Shown piece by piece: positions 9,438 through 20,278 of a stretch of DNA of 64,000 nt. A program made the position numbers and the translations under genes. This stretch comes from Humulus lupulus (Eukaryota; Streptophyta; Magnoliopsida; Rosales; Cannabaceae): contig NC_084793.1 in assembly GCF_963169125.1 (NCBI RefSeq), positions 228,472,360-228,536,359 on the forward strand, written 5' to 3'. Each line of letters opens with the position of its first letter. Position 1 is the first letter of the stretch. A model generated the notes under the pieces. The model was not told the origin of the DNA and did not search any database. It saw only the letters and a list, made by a program, of their open reading frames with translations.

Positions 9438-10050
9438 GAAAGCTAGTGTGATCTTCATCAGGTGGATGCATACTAATTTGATTATAACTGGAGTATGCAT
9501 CCATGAATGATAAAACTTCATGTCCTGATGTAGCATCAACTAGCTGGTCGATTCTTGGAAGTGGGAAACAATCCTTCGGGCAGGCTTTATTAAGGTCTGT
9601 GAAATCCACGCACGTCCTCCACTTACCATTTAGCTTGGGAAATAGTACGGGATTAGAGACCCAAGATGGATAAATTGCTACCCTAATGAATCCATTTTCC
9701 TTTAGCCTCTCGACTTCTTCTTTTAGAGCTTTGGATCTTTCTTTGTCGAGCAGCCTTCTTTTTTGTTATACAAGTGGATAGTTTTTGTCTACATTCAAGA
9801 CATGGATGATCACTGCTGGGTCTATCCCAATCATATCTTTATGCGACCAGGCAAAGAACTCTTGGTGTTTCTTCAAAAACACCACCAATTCGTTTTTCGT
9901 TGTTGTCTCTAAGTTTTTACCAACTTTCACAGCCCTAGTCGGATCATTCTCTTCTAACTGGACCTCTTCGAGGTCCTCCATGGGTCTTATGTTTTCTTCA
10001 AAATCCCCAAAGCGAGGATCTAAGTCCCTATCCTCACTTTGGGCAATGCC
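9438..10050 (-). pseudogene. Tat-B reverse transcriptase, N-terminal half, cut by Tat-A
   Basis: Motifs include EFFAWSHKDMIGIDP, RRLLDKER, WVSNPVLFPKLNGKWRTCVDF, DLNKACPKDCFPLPRIDQ and LSFMDAYSSYNQI, ending with HPPDEDHTSF exactly at the Tat-A LTR. The catalytic YxDD box is missing from this window. A TAA lies near 9766 (PLV then stop). The frame connects upstream with the protease through the stop at 10051-10053. Confidence 0.88.
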
Positions 10051-10560
10051 TTATTTGGTGACTTGTTCACCTGATTGGGCTTGTGTTTCATTTACCACCA
10101 GCAACCTTTTCTCAGCTCCACTTCCCAATTTGCCCCTTCTTGCTTTTGTGATCGAAGAATTGTAGCATTCTCTGGCTTCTCGCTGGTTTCCCAACACGCA
10201 CCCAACTCCTGCTTTGGTTGGAAACTTCATGGCCAAATGTCAGACTGAAGTTACGGCTCGCAGATCGACAAGTATGGGTCTTCCAATCACAACATTATAT
10301 ATAGACGAACAATCAACTACTATGAAAGTAGCGAGTAATGTCTTTTTCACAGGTGCAACTCCTACTGTGATTGGGAGTCTGATCGACCCTGTTGGTGCGA
10401 GCCCTTCGCTAGAAAAACTGTAGATGGTTTGGTTGCACGGTTCTAAATCTTGCACTGATAATTTCATTTTTTCCAGTGAAGATTTATACAAAATATTGAT
10501 CAAGATTCCTGTATCTACCAACACCCGTTTTACCATCATGTTGGCAATCTGAACATCCAC
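10051..10560 (-). pseudogene. Tat-B aspartic protease
   Basis: RVLVDTGILINILYKSS carries the catalytic DTG, although the usual following Ser residues are replaced. YNVVIGRPIL matches the later conserved strand. A TGA at 10240 interrupts the frame at the place where Tat-A has a Trp codon (SVWHLSMKF), then the frame resumes (MAMKFPTKAG) to EQVTK and TAA (10051-10053). Confidence 0.82.
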
Positions 10561-10619
10561 GACCAGAGGATCTGAGTGAGGAAATCAAACATGATGAGCG
10601 TCTAGCTCGGAGAAATTTA

Positions 10620-12966
10620 TTGATTCTTCCTATATTCGGGCTTTTTTTGGAGTTCACTCCTCGACATTCAGCATTTCGATGTCCTGGTCGTGATGTAGGG
10701 TTCTGGCATATCTCTCCGTCGCCTTACCACTATCACCTACTATATGTGGTCCTCCGCAGATGGCCAGCAATGTACCAGCGACTAGAGCTGGCTGTAAAGA
10801 AGGCGAGCGTTGGCGCACAGGCGCTTGCTCGTTGCCTCCTTGAGCCTCCTGCTGAGAACCTCCACCTGCTCGTACATACATCCTTAGATGTCCTTGTCAT
10901 ATAAGGAACTCGATCTCGTCCTTGAGCTGGTTACACTCGTTGGTGTCATGGCCATAGTCGTTGTGAAAACGATAAAACTTAGTCGTGTCCCTTTTAAAGA
11001 TATATTTTCTAATCGGGGCTGGCCGCGTAAAAGGAATGGTGGTATGACTGGCCTGATATACTTCAGCTCGGCTATCGATCAGGTCAGTATAATTGGTGAA
11101 CCTTGGCTCGTATCTGCTCTGTTTGGGGCACTTGCTATCAGATGTTGCAGTTCGTTGTTCACCCTTTTCCCCCATTTTTCCATTACTTTTGCCATTGCTC
11201 TTGGGCTTACCAGACCCATTGGCGGCTTTGGTGGGGTCTTCTTTCTTGCCTTGGTCATCCATAGGAGACTTGCCTTCATTGGCGATAGCCTCCTCGAGCT
11301 TGATATATTTGTCTGCTCGATCCAAAAATTTCTGAGTGCTCTTGACTCAATTCTTTTGCAAACTATTCCAGAAGGGAGAATGGCGTCGTAATCCAGCCAT
11401 GAGCGCCATCATCTTTCCCTCATCTCCAATAGTTTTAGCCCAAGCAGCTACTCGCATGAATCGCTGGATATACCCCTTTAGGGTTTCTCCCTCCTTCTGT
11501 CGAATCTCGACCAACTGATTGGCCTCTGTTGGGTGTATTCGACCAGCATAGAACTGTCCATAAAATTCCTTCATGAACATCTCCCAGGAAATTATATTGG
11601 CCGGAGGGAACTTGAAATACCACTCCTGAGCAGATTCAGATAAAGTGACAGGAAAAATCCTGCACCGAGCATCATCCAAAACCTTTTAGATGTCCATCTG
11701 TATCTCAAACTTGTTCATGTGAGATACAGCATCTGCCCCTCCTATGAAGTTGGGTAGTATTGGCATCATGAATTTGCTTGGAGTCTCCGCCACAGAAATT
11801 CTATGAACAAATGGGCTGCCCTTCCTCTGATCAAATTCTATATGGAACACTCTGTTCCCAACCAGTTGTTGCGCGGTCTGATTCAAGGCATCTATTTGGG
11901 CTTGTACAACATCTGGTATTGCTGGAGTGACTGGAGCATGGGAGAAGTACTCGTCGTGCCTTTCCCTTCGATTATTGAGTACATCCCTCAGGTCTTCATC
12001 CCTTCGAATTTGCTCGCTTGCACCTAGTCGGTCAAAGACATTGGGCTATTTAGGCTGCCCCCCCCCCCAGCATTTTGGCTTATCGGTCGGTTCTCCATTG
12101 GTGGAGGGTTTTGTCATTCGCCCCTCTCTTCCTGCTGTCAACCAACATTCCTCCTGCCAGAGTCTGCCTCATTATAATCATGGCCATCATTTAATTGTGA
12201 CCTATGAGTGTGCAACCTTCTGTTTACACTGTTTCCCTCTTTCCCTGCTGGTATGTCTCGATAGACATGGGGAGGCCTACGTTGGTCGATAGGTCCTTTG
12301 ATCGCAAAGCCTGAATCCACTTGTCTTCTGCCTTCTGAGGGACGTTGTCCCCTGCTAGAAGGGTTTTGCTCCCCAGCTGTCTGGCATTTAGGGCTTCTGG
12401 GATGCTGCTCATCCCTATTCTGCCTTTGTTGTTGAGCGTTATCTCGACCAGCTCGCAAGGGTGGTTACTGCTCAGGATTTTGGACTGGTCTCTCCTGTTG
12501 ACCAGTAGGAGGTTGCTCCAGTCCTTGAGGATTCCTTGGTTGTGGTGGATTATGGTGATACTAGGGATGCTCTGAATGTGGATTTTGTTGAGGGTGAGTG
12601 CTGGGTGGCTGATCCGGTAGGGAGGCAGGTGCAGGTTGTCCTCGTACCAATTGAATGGCCGCTTCTAAGGCCGCAATGGCATCGCTCTGTCGGTGGTCCA
12701 TGCCAGCTTGTCTCTCATTCAATTCTTGGCGTTGCTGGTCAATCTCCCTTTGCTGCAACACCATTGTCTCTTCCACATTCTCTTGATTAGCTCTTAGACT
12801 AGCCAATTCCTCTTGCAATATAATCAAAGTTTTTCGCAAGGTTTTAGCATCCATCTCCTCCTCTTCCAGTTCCACCTGTGGCTCATCTTCTACTACATCT
12901 TGTGGAGGAGGTTGATTTGGCATATTTCCAGAAGTTTGCCCCACTTTCCTGGTTGTTTTTTGCCAT
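10620..12966 (-). pseudogene. Tat-B gag, multiply broken
   Basis: A canonical ATG is at 12964-12966, but the frame shifts by one within about eight codons into the long frame seen from 12944. The N-terminal part is an acidic coiled coil (EEEEMDAKTLRKTL, LRANQENVEETM). A basic/Gln-rich middle (12138-12458) follows. The capsid core shows SAQEWYFKFPP, GRIHPTEANQLVEIRQKEGE and GYIQRFMR (11347-11679). The C-terminal part has FYRFHNDYGHDTNECNQL, again zinc-knuckle-like with Tyr in the first Cys position as in Tat-A. Several frameshifts and stops divide it. Confidence 0.82.
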
Positions 12967-12993
12967 TTATTTTCTTGAAGGTCTTGAGTTCAG

Positions 12994-13011
12994 CTCTCAA
13001 CGATAACACCA
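12994..13011 (-). promoter_or_regulatory. Tat-B primer binding site (putative)
   Basis: Minus-strand TGGTGTTATCGTTGAGAG, three bases from the LTR end at 13015, the same spacing as in Tat-A. Confidence 0.6.
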
Positions 13012-13014
13012 AAA

Positions 13015-13663
13015 TGTTGACTGATGATTTAGCCAACGAAACGGAGTCACCAAAATGATAAAGATTTGTAAGCTGAATGCAAGAACTAAACGACACCAGG
13101 AATTATAGTGGTTCGGCCCCAGACATTGGTAATAACCTACTTCCACTTAGTGTTTTTATTGATGTATTATGAAACCTGCAATCGGTAAACTAGGGTTTAC
13201 TGAGTTTCACAAGCTCCAAAAAAGGATACAAAAGTTTGTGTATAGAAAACACTAATTCTCTCTAAATACAAATCATTGCCTTTTTTCCTCTTTCATGAGT
13301 CCCTTGACTTCTATTTATAGGCTCAAGGATATACATATGGGTTGATGGGTCGTGTCTACATTTTGATTCAAGCATATTAAAATAATAACATAAATCATAA
13401 TCTTTACATAAAAATAGGGTCAAATATCTTAGAAATATTTGACTTATAACTGTATTTGAACTCTGGCTTCGTTACTACGATCAGACCTGGTCGCATATGT
13501 CAGCACATTTTCTGTCGTATTGTTTAGCGTCTTTCTTAAATCCATCAAGCAACTTCTCTTTTGGTCGCTGGTTGACCTAGATGTAATCACTAAATAATCA
13601 CGTGCAACCCACGTGCACATTAATCTTGCCACATCAGCAAGTAAGTATTTTTTAGGGTAAACA
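13015..13663 (-). repeat. Tat-B 5' LTR (649 bp)
   Basis: Plus-strand ends TGTTGACTGATG… and …GGGTAAACA. Contains a minus-strand TATA box at 13311-13321. It lacks the 20-bp tandem repeat of the Tat-A LTR, which explains much of the length difference. Confidence 0.85.
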
Positions 13664-14511
13664 TTGTGTATATATATTAGGGGAAGACCTTTAACATCTC
13701 CCTTCGATAGACGTGGAGGACATGACATCCGATGTGGCACATCTTCCCAGGGGAGACGTTAGATGTCCTCCATGTCTACCGAGAGGAGACATTAGAGGTC
13801 TTCATATGCTGTAAGTTTTATAAATTAATTAATTTATTGCGAAATTTGTAATTAACGTCTCCCACTGTAGCGCACCAATTTTTTTTTATATATTTATTAA
13901 TTTTGTGCTTTTTTTATATAATTGTTAAGTGTTAGAAATTATTTTAATTGTTTGAATTATTTGGTAGTAATTGTGTGAATTTAATTGTTAGTTGTTTTAT
14001 TTATTAATTTATTTATTTCATTAATAAGAAAATGAGTTTTGGTTGAATGCACCAAGGTGCATGGTAGGTAGTGATGCACCTTAGCACTTGTGTGTGTGCA
14101 TGTATATGGTTGCATGGTGAGCATTCAATAGATTTCCTACACACTATTTTCTTTTATTTTATTTATTTTATTTAATTAAAATAATTAAAAAATAAAATAA
14201 AAGAAGAGGAAAGAGAGGAGATGGGCGTGTGAGGTAGAGTGGGAAAGGAATGTTTTGTTTTCCTATTTTATTTGGTAATTAATTAGAAATTTTGATTGGA
14301 TAATTATAGCTAAAATAGGAAGAAGAGTTGTCATCTTTTATGTACTCTTTATTTTCCTCTAATTAAGAAAAATCAAATAAAAACAAAGTTGATGAAAATA
14401 AAGAAAAAGAGAAAACTTACCCATTTCCCATTAGGACTAGATATTTCCCTAGGTTAGATTAAAATGAAAAGAGCCATTATGCTCATTGGGTGTTGTCGGC
14501 CATATAGAGAG

Positions 14512-14600
14512 AAAGAGAGAGTGAACGTGAGGAGCTAGAGAGAGAAGGAGAGAAAAGAATAAAGAAAGAAAGAAAGAAAGAAGAGGAGGAAGAAGAAGGT
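14512..14600. repeat. Purine-rich low-complexity tract
   Basis: Runs of GAGA, AAAG and GAAGAAG on the plus strand inside LTR-X, just before a CCTAGG-containing leader-like stretch. Probably 5' untranslated sequence of the old LTR. Confidence 0.5.
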
Positions 14601-16516
14601 TTCGAAAAACCTAGGTTGATGTTCTTAATTCTTAAGTGATTTAAATCCTCTAATCTATATCCTCATCTTCTTGATTTCTAAGTTTTTATGTTAATGTTTT
14701 GTTATTTCTTTATGTGGGTTTCGAAACCCTAAGCTTGAACAAGTGGTGGCCATAGTTTGGGTTCTTGTCACTATTGTGTTCTTGATTCTATAATCAAGAG
14801 AGGTAATGGATCCACTTTTATTTTTCTGTGTTTGATTTGGTGTTAATGATGGTATGCGGTTTTGAGTATGGATTAATATTGACAAGGAAACTATGTTGAT
14901 CCCTTGTTATAGGTATTGCATGATCTTAGAATCATGAGAATGGTGATATTGATGTTATGACACCTAGGGTCTTTCCCTATAATATGATGCTATGACTTGT
15001 TTGATTTTAAAGTTCTATGTAAAAGCATGCAAGGGTTTTGGTTTGGATCTACTAAATATGATGATTTTGGTAATTTATGTTTATGTTCATGTAAATTTCG
15101 GCCAAGGCATGTATGGAGATTGCATATTGGGTTTTGTATATGTATCTTTTGATGTTCTATGAACTTGATCATGTTATTTGGGAAATAGAAATATGCGTAG
15201 GGTTTGTGATGTTTTCTTTCATGTTTTTGTAAAATGCAAAAAGAAAACATGGGATGATGATGAAGGTTTCGACCTATAGGATGTTGATGCATGTTGTGTT
15301 ATTTTCATTTTGTGTCACCTATACTCATTAGAAACATGCTACGTTAATTGGTTAAATTGAGAATTTAACTTGAGTCTTTTATAAATGATAATTTAGTGAT
15401 ATATGAACGCTATGGTTTGAGCATTTTTTTTTGTTTTTGAGAAGCATGAATTAAATATGGATTTCATGTGAATTATGCTTGCTGATTTTTATATATAATT
15501 GGTGAAACAATGTTTTAAAATGCACATGTGATGCTTCTAGTGATATTTGATTTTAAGTAAATAAAATGATATTTTATTTCACATTTAAATGGTATTTTTA
15601 TCAAATTAAAACATTCTAATTTTTATGAAGAAAATATGATTTTAATCCAAGTTTGTGATTTTGAATGAATTATTAGTTGCTGGAATTTTTAATTAAAAAT
15701 AAAAAATGTCTTTTAAATTAGATAAATAATGTTAGTACATTAAATGAATTATACCCTAAGTCATGTATATGTAAAAGTGATATTTTTAAAATGTAAATAT
15801 GAATTTTCACATTATTATTTAGGTGTACTTTTTTTATTTAAATGAGAAAAATATTTTAGTTTAAATTCACTTATGATTTTTAAACAAAATAAATAGTCGC
15901 TGAAATTTTGAGTTATTAAAATAAAATAATTATTTTGAATAAAATTAATGGGTCTTACACCTACATTATTCAAGTCTTAAATAATATAAGTGGAAATATA
16001 TTTTTCACACACTTTAAATTATATATCATCACATTTAATCATGTCATTTTTATTAATTTAGAAAAAAAAAAGTTATTTTCTAAAGGAAACAAGAAATTTA
16101 TTAAGTATTTCTAAATGACTACAAGTTTTGCTATTTTCTATGTTATTTATTTAAAATAATAAATGAGACTATTATTTTATGAGAAATTAAGAAAAAGCTA
16201 AATGAATTATTTTTATAAAGTAAAAATGATGTATTAAATGGTTTAATCAAACTTTGGGATTTAAAGAAACAAATAATGGTAAAGTAATAATATTGCAAAA
16301 TTTATTTGAAAATGCAAGAAATAAGCATGTAGGAATTATCGTTTTAAAATGCTACATTTTAATAACGCTCCCTCGTATGCATGTCACATGCAAATACATT
16401 TTTATGTTCAAATATATGTCTATTGTTCAAACATATAGTTTTTACTTTGTAACCATGAATGGTTAATAGGTAAAATTAACATTATTCATTTATGAATTTA
16501 TGTGAAAATGTGTATG

Positions 16517-16529
16517 CACTACAACAAAA
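16517..16529 (+). repeat. CACTA-1 left terminal inverted repeat
   Basis: CACTACAACAAAA, matching the right end (25264-25276) for the first 12 bases. Flanked by TSD ATG. Confidence 0.9.
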
Positions 16530-16548
16530 TAGGGTTTTATGACTTTAT

Positions 16549-16675
16549 TTGGGAGACATTGAAAGTCTACAATGTCTCCCAATAAGGGAGATGTACGTTG
16601 TAGGTGGGGTCATTGTAGGTATATGTCTCACGTCTCCTAATAGAAGAGGTGGGAGACATTGAAAGTCCCCCAGAT
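16549..16675. repeat. CACTA-1 left subterminal repeats
   Basis: GGGAGACATTGAAAGTC occurs at about 16551 and 16652, with inverted or degenerate copies between (AATGTCTCCCAATAAGGGAGA). These words face those at 25020-25250 and are candidate transposase binding sites. Confidence 0.7.
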
Positions 16676-16935
16676 TTAAAAAAATAAATTAATTTATAAT
16701 TGATATTATATTAATTTGATTTAATAATTAATTAAATTGAAATTATTTTAATATTAATTTAATAATTAATTAAATTGAAATTACTAAATCAAATTAAAAT
16801 AATATTAATTTATAATTAATATTATTTTAATTTGATTTAATAATTAATTAAATTTAAATTATTTTAATATTAATTTAATAATTAATTAAATTGAAATCAA
16901 TATAATATTAATTTAAATTGAAATTGATATAATTA
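16676..16935. repeat. Almost pure A/T block of reiterated AATTAATTAAAT words
   Basis: About 260 bases with hardly any G or C. TTTAATAATTAATTAAATTGAAATT-like segments (each written here in part) recur at about 16720, 16760, 16840 and 16875, on alternating strands, so the block can fold on itself. It lies between the left subterminal repeats and the 3' end of the second gene. Confidence 0.75.
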
Positions 16936-17049
16936 ATAAAATGAAAATAAGCAAGGAAAAAAATTAGACATATATTTGTTAAACATATACAAAAAACACA
17001 ATATTTGTTAGACATATTCAAAATTAACAAATATTGCATTGTGTATGAA

Positions 17050-18351
17050 TAAAGAGGTAAAAAAATAAGAAAACCTAATAACGAGGTCGGTAACTTTGGA
17101 TTATCGATAACATATATGTCGCTCATTCTTGTCGCAACTCATCAATTTGTGCATTTGTATATGGCGTACTTGTTAACTGCAAAAAATATAAAGTAAAATA
17201 TATTAATTAATTATTTGTTACATTTATATATATGGTTTCAAAAATAATTTGTAAATTTTAATTAATAATATCGTTCTCAAGTAATGTCCGTGACTCGCAT
17301 GTTCAATCAAATCCTTCAACATCCTCATTATGTAGTATCCACATGCCACATTGTCTGGTTGGTGTGGACACTAATTATTTAAAAGTATGAGTAATTCATT
17401 ATTAAATTGAAACTTGTTAAAAAATGCATACATATTATTCTACTTAATAATTATAAAAGTTCAAAAATTTAAGTTGTAATTACTTACCTGAGGTTGCTTA
17501 ATGCGTAGAGTATCAGGGATCTCGACATCAGGAAGATTCATAAAGAAAAAAAGATTGAAAGCGCTGACGATCACTGATACAATCTCCTCACGGTTATTCA
17601 GTTATGAATTAATCGGATCACAACAATAAACACGATATGCATATGGTGCCAAAATAAGCAACATCCAATGTTCACTGCATAAGAAAAATAAAAAAAATTA
17701 TAACTCAAATGTTAAACAAAGAAAGTATTGATATGGGTCGGAAAAATGACAACTTTGTAAACTTACCCATGGTTCCAAGGGACAAGCATAACTTGTTCTT
17801 TTGATTTTATATCATTGCATCGTCTGAACAGATTTTGAACACAATCTTCGAATGAACTCCCTTGAGTGGATACAATATTAGGATTGATAAATAAAAACTT
17901 ATTTTAGCGACCTTGTTGTACCACATATCTGTAAATGAACCTAATACAAAAATACGAAAATTGTTATATGAATGAATAAATCAAATTAGAAAATTAAATG
18001 AATGAACTTTGTGAGATATATACCTCATGTAGTTGACGACAACTGCTTGTCCAATCTTCTCCTTTCGAGCAAACTGAAGTATGTCATCCTTAAATATATA
18101 ACAGTGAGACATATCCTGATCAAAAACTTCAGACTCTATGCCTAGATTGACACACTCTCCATCAGCCCACTGAGATATGACATTGTGTAATCGTTCCAAT
18201 GGAGTGTGGGGCAGTTGTGTTGGAGGAGTTTGTGGTCGTCTTCTTTCTCGTGGTTGTTGTGTTGACGAAGCTTTTGGTCATTGTGATCTAGTCCTATTTG
18301 TAGAGGGAGCCTGTGTATAATAATATCAAAAAAATTTAAAAATGCAAACAA
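17050..18351 (-). pseudogene. CACTA-1 second gene, C-terminal Ulp1-type cysteine protease domain
   Basis: Ulp1-family proteases cleave SUMO or related modifiers; CACTA and Mutator elements of plants often carry captured copies. Reading leftward: a segment LHNVISQWADG to VVVNYMRYI precedes VMLVPWNHG, then an apparent intron (17674-17765), then EHWMLLILAPYAYRVYCCDPIN with the catalytic His (17668-17670) and Asp (17617-17619). After another apparent intron comes CPHQPDNVACGYYIMRMLKDL with the catalytic Cys at 17341-17343 and the Gln of the oxyanion hole. A last exon (about 17050-17160) has IDELRQE then TGA where family members have Trp. Exon joins are inferred from sequence and not tested. Confidence 0.75.
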
Positions 18352-18352
18352 A

Positions 18353-20002
18353 TTAATATAGAATTGTAAAGATAATTATGTAAAAATATGGCATCACCTC
18401 ATGATATATATCTTTAGATATAATGACCATGTCCTTAGGCCACGCTATTGGCGTCCCAATGGCTTGAGCAACTATGTACATATCCAAATCAGGATATGCA
18501 AAAGGGAGAGGACAGGTTGGCTTAAGAACGCTAGTAATCATAACTTGGTAGTTGTTGCCTGCGTCTCTTTCAATGAGTTTACCTGATGCAACAACGTTTG
18601 AAATCGAACCAATGGCTAATTGGCATGCTCGGCCCAGCGCAAGAAACATATTATATACAAATAAGCATGTTGAAACAGTAAAGAAATTTATTTGGTTTTG
18701 GAATATTCAAGAAGGTTTAATTACCTCTTGCAAAAGCGGTTGTAGTGTAATAATTTGATCTTCTGCTTGAGGCACTAATGGGTCAGGAGTATAATAGGAC
18801 GCATGCGATGGTGGCACTGGTGGGTCGAGCACATAGTATGATGGTGGCGCTGGTGGGACTCCAATGTTGGATCCCGACCCGCTCTGTTGGGCCGTGAATT
18901 TTCTTAAGAGTTTATCTTGTTGCCTAAGGCGCTCTTCTAAACGTTGTGCTTGTTGACGATGTTCTTCTTCTTGTTTCTGAAATCTTTCTTCAAACTCCTT
19001 TCTAATGTCGTCATTCGAAGAAGAGGCTTTCGATTTATTTTTCATTGAGGTAGGTGTTGGAGTATTCCATTATACAGTGCGGGACACACCGTGTCCTCCA
19101 GCCCTAACACGTCATCGGGGCTCAGGAGTGCCCAACGCCCTCGTCAGCACATCATCAGGGCCATCAGGTGCCCATTTACCCTCAGCTTGGAGTTGCCGAT
19201 AATGATCCTATGAAACAATATTCATAGAAAGTTATATATAGAAGATAATAATTTGATATACAAACATTATTAAATATGAACACGTACAACATTTTTTTGA
19301 ATCTCAGATGCCTCTCCAACTAGCTCTCCTTTTCCATTCTTACGACCCATGCTCCATAAGTCTGCCAAGTTCAGTAAGACTTTTCCCACTTTGTTCCATT
19401 AACATCTCTTCAATACGCACATAACCTCCTCTAGAGAGGTTGTGATTGTATTTATTCAATGCTCAATATTTTTGCATCTCTTCTCTCTTTCTACGCCACT
19501 CAGGAGTTAATCTTGAGTTCACAAACTTTAACCATTCATCTGGATTTATGACATTCACAAATCCAAATGGAATAGCTGGCGAGAACTCATTTGAGAATTT
19601 TTTTCAAAGCGTCATACACGTGTACCCTTGTCAGATTAGTCTTCCAATTTCAGAAGTACTTTCCCGCATCCATCAATATTTGTTCTTTTGTTTAGGATCC
19701 AAATGATAAGTTTTCTACAAGTTTGAAAGTAATAAGAATCATATTATCACAACAATATATATTTTAAAAACTTTAATGAAATATAATTATTCAAAACATA
19801 CCTTCATTGTATCCCATGTTTTATTTTTATCCACCATACTAACATTGTTCCAATTATTAGTGTTGATGGACACTGTGGTTCGAACAATAGCTCCAAGTTG
19901 TGATGAAACATTACTTCTATACTCACCAACTATTTGACCATACTCGTTGTATTCAACATGTGTAAGATGTCCTTCACTCGTTTTTTTGGTGTTCTTAGAC
20001 AT
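18353..20002 (-). CDS. CACTA-1 second gene, N-terminal and middle parts (Ptta/En/Spm-type)
   Basis: The first exon piece (20002-19787) begins MSKNTKKTSEGHL and contains NTWNN-like and KNKTWDTMKVCFE, resembling the Ptta/En/Spm plant transposase segment. The middle (19045-18707) is a Gln/Glu/Arg-rich coiled coil (FEERFQKQEEEHRQQAQRLE). The next exon (18649-18353) has CQLAIGSISNVVASGKLIE and AWPKDMVIIS, a module that regularly precedes the Ulp1-like domain in these elements (the same module is in CACTA-2 at 43690-43950). Splice joins and some frame breaks (19200-19700 has several stops) are uncertain. Role is probably accessory to transposition; unproven. Confidence 0.65.
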
Positions 20003-20278
20003 ATGTGCGTCCTCTCACAGTTTTATTTTCTTGTTCCACTGGCTGAGAATGAGGGCGATGCTCCCCATCATCAGAACTACCACCAAAAGGATCACCCTCC
20101 ATCTGTGAAACATAAATATCATTATTATAACCATTGGACACTCATAATCATAAAAAAAAAAGTTATACAGACATTTGAATTAAATATGAAACCAAAAGAT
20201 AAAACAAAAAAATGAAACCAAAAGATGAAACTAAAAATTTCACATATCATAAACATATCTAACTCATTAAATGGCACC

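Larger units (their letters stand above)
9438..13663 (-). mobile_element. Tat-B: second Tat-lineage element, truncated by Tat-A
   Basis: Minus-strand order is 5' LTR (13015-13663), primer site, gag, protease and the first part of RT, which stops at 9438 where the Tat-A LTR begins. The rest of Tat-B must lie left of the window beyond Tat-A. It is the same broad family as Tat-A (similar protease-RT linker, RT and LTR blocks) but clearly diverged. It lies in CACTA-3, whose next five bases are TTGTG (13664-13668); the partner TSD is outside. Confidence 0.88.

Noticed and set aside
12050..12070. C-run in Tat-B gag as a frameshift signal
   Set aside because: The run of C (about 12060-12070) lies where frames change, but other changes are nearby and it may simply be a slippage mutation or sequencing error.
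14100..16500. Long AT-rich frames inside LTR-X
   Set aside because: No domain, start or codon bias; the region is explained as LTR.
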